Source of the DNA: Tubulanus polymorphus | Taxonomy: Eukaryota; Nemertea; Palaeonemertea; Tubulaniformes; Tubulanidae | Assembly: GCF_964204645.1 (NCBI RefSeq) | Contig: NC_134027.1 | Span: 25,284,485 to 25,348,484 of the forward strand | Length of the DNA: 64,000 nucleotides | Reading direction: 5' to 3' | In this document: one piece after another, positions 24,712-36,537 of the stretch | How the letters are laid out: the number at the start of each line of letters is the position of its first letter | Numbering within the stretch: the stretch's first letter is position 1 | Notes under the pieces: model-generated | Seen by the model: the letters and a program-made list of their open reading frames with translations, nothing else | Database searches by the model: none | Told to the model about the DNA's origin: nothing | Made by a program: the position numbers and the translations under genes

Positions 24712-24918
24712 CTGGGTCCAGTTCCACAGTTGTGAGTTAAGATTTGACCCTGGGTTAAAACATTGAAAATGAACTAAATTTAACTCAGAGTTAACTCTAA
24801 CTCACAACTGTGGAAAGTTCCACAGTTGTTAAAGTTACAGTTAACTCTGAGTTAAAATTAGTTCATTATCAATTAGTTAACTCTCAAATCTTGACACAGA
24901 ACTGTGGAACTGGGTCCT
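24712..24918. repeat. Inverted repeat of the AACTGTGGAACTGGGTCC family
   Basis: Begins 'ctgggtccagttccacagtt' and ends with its inverse 'aactgtggaactgggtcc'. Internal 'taactcagagttaactct' segments are palindromic. The same consensus occurs as short tandem or single copies near 16.45-16.62, 33.28-33.43, 48.99-49.23 and 56.5 kb. Confidence 0.7.
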
Positions 24919-25003
24919 GTGGTTAAGTCAATAACTTCAGCGAAGATTTCGTCCGATAAATTTTTCCTATTTTTATTCGCTTCAGCGCTTTTAACCGGGA
25001 GAA

Positions 25004-28000
25004 ATGAATTTTAATTTGGATCAGACTCGTGGTGCACCGTCGTTCTATGATCCTGCAGCGGGGTCTCGGATTCGAATAGTCGGCCAAAGTCAATCGCAAT
25101 CGCAACTCTCACAAACAATGCCAATATCTATAGGACCTGGACTTCTTAGTAGACAGAATCCTATGACCATGTCGACGCCCTCGTTAAACTTTAACGCCGT
25201 CCCAGACGGGCCCCGACCCCAGCCGCGAATTCCCATGATGCCTAACTACCGCAGTATGACTGCCTTGAACAGCGGGCAGTTTTCTCCAGGAATGAGTCCC
25301 ATGTCGCCGGTGGTGCCCCCAACGCCGAAACTACCGCTCGAAGAACTCGAAAATATCGTCGAGAATCTACAGATGAGCATCTCGAGCGGGAATATCGAAC
25401 AAGCTCAAATCTGCGCGAGTCAACTAGCAGCGAACGCGACGAAGATCAAGATGGACCTCCTGGAATCGGAAACAATAAAGGAAAAAGTGACATTTAGGTA
25501 AGGCTCTGATGGATACTCGGATGCCTATCAGGACAATTGCAAAACCTTTGAAATCCATCCTCAAGTAATTATAATCCACTTACCAAATCAAAGGAAACTT
25601 AGTTAGTCCGCTTATTAGTGGCTAATTTATTGGTATGAGTTTAAGTGTTTAACAAAGTATTTAGCTGAAGTTAGTTAGCTAGTCTAAGTTTAGTTAGTCT
25701 AATTTATCAGAAGTTAGTATCTGTGCTACTTTAGGGTTAAAATTTACTTCTGGCGGCGGCGGGGGGGGGGGGGCAATTGTCCGGGGGGGAATTGTCCTAG
25801 AATCACTCGGATGGATAGTACGATTTTTTGAAAACACGAAAGAAGCGAATTTTGCTTGTACGAACTTTACCTAAACAAACAGAGTGAATTTCTTTAATTT
25901 TTCAGGCTGAAAGTTTACGTAGAATACAAGAATCTGTCGGCAGGATTCGTTCTCCTTAACGTGAATCCCGACATTAATATCAAACAACTTAAAGAACAGG
26001 TAGTTAACTCTAAATAAATGATCTACGGTCATCAAAGTCAGTTATTACATTCCACTGCCCACTTTATAGAGTCAAAATCCAACTCAAATTACCATTTCTT
26101 AATAGAACCAAATTCATTATTATGCACTATGTTTTTCTTGGTCCCAACTGGTGTTAGTATTACATACTTAATCTATATTCAGATTGTCTAATTATTGTGC
26201 ATCTGACCACTATTTGGTATTCCACGTTCAGTTTCTTCTAATATACACTTCAGTTGCAAATCAAACCTTTTCTCTCGAATAAGTCTCTTATTGATGAAAA
26301 AGATACAAATCGCTGAGTAGAAAAATGAAGTTAATTTATATTCGGTGGTTCCTGGGATAATTTATGGATTCAGTTGCTTAAGAATTAGGTTCAATTTTGA
26401 CAATTTCACACGATCTGCCGGATTGCGTTGTAGTTGCCCAGATTCGCAGTGAATAAAGTTTGTTGATTCGTCGATTCATTCAGATGATGCTGCACCACAA
26501 AATTCACACGAAGCTTCAGAAATGGATCGTCGGTAATAAACTGTGTAAAGACACCGATGTCCTGTCGAGTTTAGGCTGTAAAGGCGACCACGCTGTATTT
26601 CTGTACGTGATGTCGGCTAGATTCGCCGGCTTGGAGAAAGATAAAGCCGAACGAGACCAGAGAAGATTGTCTATGGGAGGTTCGCTTCTTTTCAATTCGT
26701 GAATCATCAGTTTTCATTGTCAGAATCACCGGTTTATCAATCAACCCTTTTAGTGCAGACAAATCCTTACTCTAAAGTAAATATGAATAACTTGAAAATT
26801 CCACCGATGTGCAGTGGATATACCACTCAAGTGCATGTACATTACGATGCAGTGTATTGTTAGTTAATAATATTTCACAATGTCTGACAGATGCTGCCCT
26901 CTTTCGATAGAGATTATCAGCGGATACACTGAGGTGCAGTGTATTAGCACAGTCAATCGCTGATTTATACTCTTGCCTCCCATGTTCAACTTTTAAGTGT
27001 ATTTATGAGAAATATATTTATTTTCTAGGTCTGATGCCCGAAGCATCTGAAGAAGGTAAGTTCGATGAATTTAGACCTGGATGTTCACTAGCATTGTCTG
27101 TATTTTACTTGTATTTTTTGTAGAGGGTTTTGTTCTAGTGAACAGGGATGAGGTTCCCGCAACAGCGCCGAGACTTGAAGCGTGGCCCGAAGAACCAGTT
27201 GAGAACCCCGCTGTTAGACAGCGCGTCGTGCCTCAGGAACCGGTTCAACAGTCGTTACCTAATAATCAACCGGAAATCGGACAAACTGTCCAGGTTTGTA
27301 TCAACTACTGTTGCCCCAAATGACAGAATTACGACCCATTTTCGCCGCTATTGCCCCTGAATTTGCTTGCTGCTTTGGTAAAAATTGGACCTGTGAAATC
27401 TAAGACAAGCGCATGGAAATTTTAGATTGCTAGATGACAAGTTAAATCGAATACTTTCTGTCTATGTCTGACGTATTTGACTGCGTTAATTGACTGAATT
27501 CTTAAGCAGATCAAGTCAGGGAAAAGTCAGGGAAAAAGCAAGTCAAATAAAACTGGCCCCCCCCCCCCCCCCCCCAGTGAAAAATGATGACGATGTGAAA
27601 ATTCCATTGTACACCAATTTCACCGCTGATAATCTATATTTGTAGAAACCAGCGTTGAAATGGACGTGTCAGGTTTGTACGTTCGAGAATCAGCCGACGC
27701 GACCGGGATGCGAGATGTGTTCGACCGATCGACCGGACGACTTTCAAATACCCGACGACTACGAATTGACGCGCGAAGAAATACAGCGCAAAGAAGCCGA
27801 AGAATTACTCGATTTACAAACGCAAGAGGTACGCTTTTAGTATTCTCAACCCAGTTCAATAGTTGTCCGATGCTTACAAGGTACAGTCAAACGAGCTTAA
27901 GTCGTCATAGTTGGGATGATCGTTTCAGATCAGGGAATTACAGATTTGCTTTCCTCTGCAGAATTCCGACTTTCTTTGAATATGAGGGAATTTTAATTTT

Positions 28001-31000
28001 CGGTGTCTTGTTGTTCTTGCTGGTTTTGAGTGGCGCGAAGAAACAGTCCCCTGAGGATGTCTGTTACTTTGATATGGGAATTTTTCAGGCGAGGGTTAGG
28101 GAAATATCAGGAGTTTTGGATTTCCCAATCCGTAAAGACCCTGTTATGTTGATGACTTACTGAGAGGCGCAGTGGCCGAGTGGTGTTAAGCTGCTAGTCA
28201 TTGATCTCGTCAATCCAGGATTTACGGGTTCGAATCCCGGTGGCGGCAGAGTTTCTTGGTCGAAGGTTCTTCACCGGTCTCTCCCCCATTGGGAAAAAGA
28301 AACATCGAACCCATTGATAATGCCCTGCTTGGCGCTCAGTGGGTCGAGGGAATTTAAAAGGAAAATGACTTATCCAAGTGAAAAATGATGAGCACTGGAA
28401 ATAAAAAAGGGACTCAAAATAGAGACAACTCAAGCGTATGAAGACTTATCTGATGACGATTTTTGAAAGAAGTTTGACTGTATTTTTAATGAAAAGTTTT
28501 CTCAACATTTCTGTTTGTGGTAAACAAAACATCTTTTCGAGTTGGAAAATTCTAAGTTCTGCTCATAAGGTTCCAGTACCGCCTCCTGTCCATTAGCCCC
28601 AAAAATTTAGGTCCATTCCGCTGTTTTGGATGTCATTTCTGAAATGTTGCAGTGATAAAGACATGCCCCTAATCCTCCATAAAGTAAAACCTTGTAAATA
28701 CATTATTGAATAGAATTCGAGGGCTGGCTCAATAGAAAAACATTGCATCATTGAGCTTTGCCAGTTGCGCAAAGCTTAGATTTAAGACCAGTCGAAGCTA
28801 TCTTGGTTCTACAACTTCTAGTCTAGATATTCATAACCCTTTTGGACTAGGCTCCCGAATTGTAATTTTATCACTGCATCGTTTCAGAAATTAAACACTC
28901 CTCCAGTCGACAACGACAAACAAGATCTCGAAAAGGATGAAGACTTGGCTAGGATGCTTCACTTCCAAGACCTTTTCGCTACTCAGCTGGTGAATCAACT
29001 GCTTCTACCACCAGCTCATGTTGCTGACTCTGATTCAGATAGTGAGAACAATGCTTAGAATATGATATAACATACAGGGATCAGTCGCTCAGAGGTTGGT
29101 TAAAGATAACTGGTGGATGAATACAATAGTTACAGTAAACTATTAATTAGTCACTACGTCAACTATCCACTGGTTTTACTCTAACCAACTTTTAAGCAAC
29201 TTGCCCCAGCTTTTGATTATGGAGTAGACTGCAAAAAGAAATATATCTGATTCGAGCAACATATTGGGTCACAAAACACTTCCAAAATATCCCAAATTGG
29301 ATTGATCAAACTTGTGCAGAGTCTAAGACCAGTAACGAGGTTCCACAGTATCTTTTGAAGACCAGTAAAACAAATCCAGCGTGTGATTCGAACGTTAGCA
29401 AACATTCCGAAATTCTCACAAGGTTTATCATGTATTTTACGTACCGGTAATGTCTTCAGTATGGTTATGATTTTTGACTGAGATAAATCTTTCTTTATGC
29501 CACTTATTTGCACCAGATGATTCACATTAGTCAATAACTGCTGTAAATGCTGTACAAAAGTGAAGTATTTATAGTAGATGTTAACCCCCTTAAAAAAAAC
29601 TACCGCTGGTATTTTATTCCCAGTCCATGAAACCAGGCCCCTAGAACAATAAATAAACTGTCCCTGCCCAGCTGATGTGATAAAAGAGTGGTTCAGCTAG
29701 TCTATATATATTCCTCACAGGGGTCTGACACAAACAGTTTTTGACCCAGTACCCTAGGTACTATGTATAAAAAGACTATAAATATAATAAGTCTTTTTAT
29801 ATATAGTACCTAGGATACTGGGGTCAAAAACTTTTTGTTTTGTGTCAGGCTCGTGTGATATACCTACTTGTATATAATGCATGTGACTTAGATTTTATTT
29901 GAATTTCGAATATCCAGTAGAAATGAGTTGAACCGCTCTTAATAACTATGATGTACATAAAGTAAATATGTGATTAGAATTTAATAAATGGTTTTCAATA
30001 TAGACAAATCTCTTGTTTTTGCTCTTTTGTTTATTTCGTTGGAAACATGGCATTAGGCTAAAAAAAAATTGATACCTTGTTTCTCCGCTCTGCTGAGCTT
30101 AAATGTTGACCCGGCCGGCCGCCTATCTACCCTATACATTACTTTTTTTTAAAATCGTGATCAATTTTGCCATAACAGACCCGGCCGCTGTAGAAATGAA
30201 CTGTTTACAAATTTTATCATATTTAACAAAAATGACCCGGCCGCTGCGGAGAAACAAGGTATCATTTTTGTTTAGCCTTAAATAGATTACTGAAAACGTG
30301 ACGTCACGGCACGTGGTATTGACGTCACGCAGCGAGTACAGCTGAAGCAACAAGTGCCTCGTCAAGTAGCCTACATTGGCCGTTGAACTTTGACTTGATC
30401 ATTTGGAGGAATTTAGATTTGTATGACTGACAGACTGATATTAATCTCAGTATCTCAGACTTAATGAGCAAAACCCACAGTTGATGATTCAACAATTTAT
30501 TCTGATAGTTTCGAACTGTTCGACAGTTTCAGAATTTCATCAGAAAAACGAAAATCAAAATTTCTATTTCGTTGATGATGAACTTCAGTCGAAACTGTCG
30601 GAATAAATTGTTATATCATCAACTGCGGGTTTTGCTCATTACATTTTTATGAACTGATAGAATATACACCTCTGTGGAGAGAAGAAAAAATTACGTCAAG
30701 TTTTGATCAATGCCAAATTACTTTGTTAAACCATCTTCAACGAACGCCAATATTCCGAGACCAGTTCTCGATTGAATTTGACATTTTGAGTTAAGATTTA
30801 CAGTTAAAGGTCTTTAATAAAGGTCTTGTATAATGCCACGGTTGGGATCGATACACAACATGGCGTTATAACGAATTTGGTGCGACAAAAAATGTATTCC
30901 CGTTGAATTGAAGTTAGATTGAGCAAATTTGTTCCTAGAAGAAAAATGTCGGTGTTCAAGTGATCGGTGGCATTAAAAAGGATGGCAGCGTTATAACAAA

Positions 31001-33170
31001 CTTTGACTGTTTTTTGAAATGTTTTAACTTCGATAGGTTTTAACCGACAACTCGAGAAGTTGGACCCAGAATAAATCCAAACCTGACATCGTTGGCTCTG
31101 AAATAGAACAGTAGCGCAAACCTGAATATTTTTTTCTCGCGTTGGTCCAGACTTATCAGTCTCAATTGAACCGTAAACAATTTTGTCATAGCCCGAATTG
31201 GCCACCACAATTTGTACTGTATTTTCACCTATCCCTTCTGTCTGGTCTAATAGATTGTTTGGCTTTCTTCTTTTTTAAAAGGCTGAGCACATTCGTCAAT
31301 TAGAGCATGAACACCAACGAGTGATCAACTATCATTACTTAGTTGAACAAGAAGAAACATTAGACCTTGTCGCCAACAGTGAAATGTTTTATTGTGCCAT
31401 TTGTTTTGATGAAGTTGATCCCGGAGAAGGGGTCGTTCTCAGAGAATGTTTACATACATTCTGCAGGTACTTTGCTTGACATTTTAATTCATTGATCGAT
31501 GGTCCCTTGCATCTCCATTCTCTCGGAATTGAGAATCTTTGAAAGTGTCCCACATTTCTTTGAATATTGCAAATGTTTTTGTTAAGCCACAAATCCAAAA
31601 GATTGCAAATGAAAGTTTCATCGATTTCACTTGAAATCTGAAAACTCACTGGAAATATTGTGTACTTACTGGGAGCCAAAAAAATCGAAATTCTTTTCAA
31701 TGAACACCGCTCGAACGTAGGTCATAATATATTTATAGGGTCGTAACTGGTTTCTGTTTTTGGCAGGTCTTGTCTCCAAGGAACCATTGAAAACAGCGAA
31801 GATGCGCAAGTGCTTTGTCCATTTACCGACGGGAACTACTCTTGCGATAAACCACTGCAGCACAGGGAAGTGCAGGGGGTAAGATTATAAAAAAATATTG
31901 CATGCACCCAAATATTGCATGATGCCGCATGCCTATCGTTCAGTTGTATGGACCGTTTAAACCGTATGAAATCGTGATTTGACCACTTGTGTTTGGTGGC
32001 CAGTAAGACACGCGATGACTTCATCAGACCTGAAGTAGTTTCTCCACTTTCTAAGAGCTCCAACGTTCTGCTGCAAAAATATCAAAATATTCTCAAAATC
32101 TGAAAAATGTCTAGTTCATTTTCAATTAAACAGCTATTTCATGTCAAATTACTACCTCTCATTTTTGCTTAAAGCTACTACTAAAGATTAGAAATATTAG
32201 TTAGTCTTGTCTGTGCCATGTACGTATACCTCTAAACCTTAAATAACGTCGACGTTTTACTTTCGAACCACTCCTCAATTTTTCAGTTAGTTTCTGCCGT
32301 TGGTTTTGAGAAGTATCTACAACGCGGTTTGGCAACCGCTGAATGTCAAGCCAGCAACAGTTACCACTGTAAAACGGCTGACTGCGGAGGCTGGTGTATT
32401 TACGAAGATGAAGTCAATGTATTCAACTGCCCGGTCTGTGGCAAGAAAAACTGTCTCACCTGTAAAGCTATACACGAAGGTCAGAATTGTAAGGAGTATC
32501 AGGATGATTTGAGAATTCAGGCGGACAATAGCGAGGCCGGTAAACGAAGTCAAGAAATGTTAAAGGTATCGGAAATCTTGATTCGGGCGAATTTCATCGG
32601 TTTTACGTGAAATCAGTTTACAGCAGGCGCGGGTCAGAAATAAAGCGACGTCATTCCACGTGGTAAAATTTGAATGACGCCCATGCCGGTGGGAGCACTT
32701 AAGATGGTGGCCTTGGTCCTCCCTAAGATATTCTCTACAATATTTCGTTATCATAAATAACAAAAATTTCTTCTACACTTCAGTACTTAATAACGTCTTG
32801 ATCGGTATATTTGTAGGGATTAGTCAAGTCCGGTCAAGCCATGTTCTGTCCCGGATGTCAGATATTGATACAGAAAAAGGAGGGCTGTGATTGGCTACGA
32901 TGTACGATGTGTAAGATAGAAATATGCTGGTGTACTAGAGGCCCTCGTTGGGGTACGAATGTAAGTTTCAGAAATTTTTTTTTTTTCGTTGGAAAGTTTT
33001 CACTAAAATCGTTCTTCTACTGAATAATTGTATTTTGCTACAAAAATGCATCTGTTCATTTTTTAATTGACAAATTGTTTTATTTCCAGGGAAATGGTGA
33101 TGTTTCTGGTGGTTGTAAATGTAGAGTAAACGGTATTTTGTGTCATCCTACGTGTCAAAACTGTCATTGA
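25004..33170 (+). CDS. RBCK1: HOIL-1 (RBCK1) RBR-type E3 ubiquitin ligase, LUBAC subunit
   Basis: Eleven exons join in frame: 25004-25497, 25906-25999, 26484-26679, 27029-27055, 27124-27293, 27646-27828, 31282-31466, 31767-31878, 32287-32565, 32817-32960, 33090-33170. The product is 654 aa, longer than human HOIL-1 (510) because of a Pro/Gln/Met-rich N-terminal extension (1-110). Domains: LUBAC-tethering-like helices (about 111-150), ubiquitin-like domain (165-262, ending FLYVMSAR), an NZF finger ([12 protein letters not shown]...GCEMC) and an RBR module. The RBR has RING1 ([10 protein letters not shown]...HTFCRSCL), IBR ([12 protein letters not shown]...[10 protein letters not shown]) and RING2 ([21 protein letters not shown], then KIEICW with the catalytic-type cysteine). 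The tail [18 protein letters not shown] is almost invariant in the family and identifies it. The family acts in linear-ubiquitin signalling and forms ester-linked ubiquitin. Only the 26679 donor (gttcgc) is weak. Confidence 0.95.
28163..28360 (+). repeat. tRNA-derived SINE in RBCK1 intron 6
   Basis: The head reads 'gaggcgcagtggccgagtgg' (A-box, Ser/Leu-tRNA-like), and the B-box 'gggttcgaatcccggtggcg' lies about 60 bases on, followed by a non-tRNA body ('gtctctcccccattggga', 'tgcttggcgctcagtgggtc'). The spacing and missing 3' acceptor stem exclude a functional tRNA. Confidence 0.8.
28888..29058 (+). CDS. RBCK1: Alternative terminal exon of RBCK1 (UBL-NZF-only isoform)
   Basis: A good acceptor (catcgtttcag|AAA) opens a frame in the same phase (0) as the NZF exon end at 27828. 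It encodes 56 residues ([20 protein letters not shown] ... acidic tail [10 protein letters not shown]) and stops at 29056-29058. A transcript using it would keep the N-terminus, UBL and NZF but lose the whole RBR. An internal GTGAAT after FATQL could instead act as a donor and splice in phase 0 to 31282, making it a cassette exon. AATAAA motifs occur at about 29649 and 29980. Confidence 0.5.
   Translation, partial: KLNTPPVDNDKQDLEKDEDLARMLHFQDLFATQLVNQLLLPPAHVADSDSDSENNA
29724..29850. mobile_element. Foldback element in RBCK1 intron 6
   Basis: Arms 29724-29776 and 29791-29850 are inverted copies: 'tctgacacaaacagtttttg' ... 'tataaaaagac' against 'gtctttttata' ... 'gtttttgttttgtgtcagg'-like. 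The loop is about 14 bases. No coding. Confidence 0.75.
30463..30639. mobile_element. Foldback element with hammerhead-like core (RBCK1 intron 6)
   Basis: Arms 'aatgagcaaaacccacagtt' ... and '...aactgcgggttttgctcatt' form inverted repeats. On the minus strand CTGATGA (30543-30537) is followed by a hairpin AACTG-TCGAA-CAGTT and GAAAC (to about 30508). The + strand arm at 30570-30597 carries a degenerate second core (TTGATGA ... TCGAAAC). Confidence 0.65.
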
Positions 33171-36100
33171 GAAAGACTAATCATTTTAGGAAAATGGTTT
33201 ACTGTGCCTCGATTTAGTTATGATACATGTAATCAGACAGCATTCTGGTTATGGTACTGGATCCAGTTAACTAATTTGATACTGAACCAGTTCCACAGTT
33301 GCGCGTGTGGCTGTGGGTTTGATTTGACTGTGGATCCAGTTCCACAGTTGTGTGTGTGTGGGTTTAATCTGTCTCTGGACCCAGTTTTGCTGTTATGTGG
33401 ATGGGTTCAATCTGTCTCTGGACTCAGTTTCACCGTTATGTGGGATCCAGTTAGATACAGCATATGTCAGTGGCTACTCGGTGTTATTTTGATATATTTG
33501 TGAAGAAATATATTCATCCTGAATGATGCAAAAAAGATGCAAATTTTCGAATTGACGAAAATGGCAACCTCAATGGGAAAGCGGGGGTCCAGACCCGTGA
33601 CCATCCCCTAAAATCCGCCCGCTCTGTCTTATGTCTCGTACGAAGCTGTTAATTGTTATCATTAAAACATGAAATGTCTGGTTGCAATTAATCTTCATCG
33701 AAACTGAATCCGTCTAATTTGAAATTCAAATGTATTGAAATTTCATTTAAATGTTAAAAAGACGCGTTTTGAACGAAATGTTCCCGGTCTCAATATTCAT
33801 GCAATCTTGAAATTCTATATAAGGTAGACAAACGTAGCGCTATCTTTTGACCCGTTTATATAAGACGGTTCCATTAGAATATTACAATTATATGTATGTC
33901 AAACATGTTGAATTAAGTCATCTGTAAATAAAATTGAATTCGCAGAATATATACGCGGTGCATAATGTATATCGCTGTTGAATAAATTATAATCTGATAC
34001 TAGATTTTTCATTTTTGATTTTTAATGGTTACCCAAATAAAGGCAACAAGTGACTTGTAACACAACTAGCTTTTTACCATCGGTAGATCATTTCCCTTCA
34101 TTGTTGGTTTTCGAGGAGCAGGTGGTAGCTGAATGAAAGGTCGAACGAATGATGCATGCATTGTTAGGGCTACAAGATGTAGGACGTTTTTCTATCATGA
34201 AAACAAAGTGTTCTCTATCTAGCTACTACATTATCAACACATGTTTCACTTCTAGGAAAACCACTCGAATTGCGATCGATATTTTTACTGAAAATAACAT
34301 TTATCATACTACGTGACAGGACCGATGTCTACGTGCGGTTGCATCAGCGCATTGCGCTACAGTCGCGCGCTACCCCTAGAGCGGTAGCGGTACAGGGGAT
34401 GGTGAAACTGCGGGTGGTTAGACTCCATCCAGAACATCAAAGCTCAGTGCTGCAATTACGGCTCTCAGTGAGAGACCTTGGATTCATGACTGTGTAGCGT
34501 GTTTACGACTGATAGCTTCTAGGAAATGGTTGGATTATATGGAAATGATAAAAAACACTAGTGTATGTGTAGCTACACACATTCAGTCAGTCAACAAGTT
34601 GTTCGCGTAGAGCCGAGCTGACATGGTCCCTCTCCTCCTAGCATGTTGAATGAAGCATGGTCCAGCAGCTCTTCGGGATAATCAACTGATGTACTGGTCT
34701 TCTGATTAATACCTACAAGGTAAGATTCACTTTTCATTGAACTTGATTAGGTTTAAGAGACCAGTGCTTGTCGAGCTCTACCATTACTCGGAAGTGGTAC
34801 ATAACATCACTTCTCTTGCATCATCCGATTAATTTTTGTGCGCCTATATAGTTTTATATATCGGAATTTGAAAATTTATTATAATATTAACTAATATAAA
34901 AAAGTGGCCCGAGTTTCCTCATGGACAGACATCTTATTGTATCCACTTACGGTGTATTTCTGATGTCGTTTGATGTATTAAATCTATTTTGTATCCCGCG
35001 AATGTTTTCTTTGAAAAATGTCTTTGAACATTTATTACTTTGAATATGATTTATGGACGAGAATGACAGGTCTAGGGCCTATGTATATACAAGGTGCAAT
35101 TATCCGTGCGAAATGCTGAATGTTATCATTCGATGTTTTCGTCTGCGAACCGAGATTGAATAAAGTCCACGCAGATTATTTACAACTAATATCAAAAGTC
35201 AATTCGTTCGCCCGTAGACAGACGTATTAAAAACTGGGGCAACCAGGGGCGGCGAGGAGGTTCCTTAGAAAAATATACGCAATGATTTCAATGAGTTACC
35301 CGGCGAGGCTATCTCCATATAATGCACCATCCCAGTGCGATGTAAAGATTTTTCACGATTCTTTGAAAATGACCGTGACCCGGTTTTTACGCCTTAAGAA
35401 GGCGATCCTTCTCGGTGAAACCAGGGAGGTTCATCCCCAAGATTAGCATAGCAGCATGAATATTCCGTGGTCATCGTAAACCCGACAACTCGCCGATTCG
35501 TCACCATAGGCCGAGGCTGAGTTCCCCAAGGCGATCTTCACGGTATAGGTCTACCTTTTATGCACAATTGCACATGACTTTTATAAGTCATGTCATCTTA
35601 GTCTTTATGGTAGTTAAATCTAAGCTACATTGCACAACACTGGCCCATGGGGACTGAGGGCATAGGCCGGGGACAGCCCTCGATGATATGGTTTTTGTCA
35701 AACCTCAACCTCAGGAGCCGCTATATTCATGGAAATCCTAGGTACGTGACAGAAGCATTTTACAAATGCACCTCTCCCTGCATCAGAAACCTTATTGAGT
35801 TGTTCTCTTATCCGGCGTCGTCACGCTGTGAATGAATTACCATTTACCGCAGAAATGTAATTATTTTGTCTTTTAAATGTCGAGATATGAAAATTACCCG
35901 ACGAAGCAAAAACAACTCTGCTGATTAGAAAAGAAGTAGAACAAATTTCACACTTGCGCGTTTCAATGCGGGATCGCTTTTTCGGACGTGTTTGGACAAA
36001 TAAGCCGAATGTATCGGTAATAGAGCGAACTCGATGCGCTGTCATGACTCACTTCCAGAAATGGGCTTGAATCTAAGTCACTCGTAGATTACCAGGTCTT

Positions 36101-36537
36101 GTACGTGTCGCCATAGTTTGTTTGCCCGTCAGCTTGGAGACTTGCCGTGTGATCTAACATGGGATTATTTACAATACTCGAATGTCTGTCTGGTAAATCA
36201 CTTATTGTATTGAGTGACCGGCAATATGGCGTATAGTCACGTGAAAAAGAACACGATGCCACAACTTTAGTTGGTCCATGGTTTGTAAACATTTGGGCCT
36301 GTTCTCCCTTTAGAAAAACCACCGTATTTTTCATTGCATCTGAAATAACGGTGCAAACTGTAACCGGCAAAATTGGTCCGAGGTCAGCGAAATCGGAGGG
36401 TTCGGAACATACGTTAGCAAGTCAGAAATGATTTTGGCTTTTGTCCCTGTATAGTCAAGAAGAGTTCCAGTCGGCCTCAGCCGAGTTTTATACTTATCAC
36501 TTTTTATTAACTTGAATCGTTTGAAATCTATTTTCAG
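33171..36537. other. RBCK1 3' flank and intergenic region before the OLD-like gene
   Basis: 33280-33430 holds three units of the 'ccagttccacagttgtgtg' repeat family. AATAAA at about 33926 may end RBCK1. No supported gene lies between 34000 and 36500; frames at 34270, 35647, 35821 and 36089 show no domains. A GC-rich stretch at 35240-35560 contains several small hairpins of unknown meaning. Just before 36538 there is a pyrimidine-rich splice acceptor (ctattttcag) abutting the ATG. Confidence 0.45.

Noticed and set aside
28163-28250. tRNA-Ser/Leu gene
   Set aside because: Same reason: tRNA-related head of a SINE.
33204-33503. Cys-rich 99-codon frame after RBCK1
   Set aside because: Derived from the 'ccagttccacagttgtgtg' repeat; not continuous with the RBCK1 stop context.
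35240-35560. Possible snRNA-like segment (short similarities to U4 and U6, e.g. AGATTAGCAT, CAATGAG...GAGGC)
   Set aside because: Matches are about 10 bases, out of order, and lack Sm site or promoter elements.
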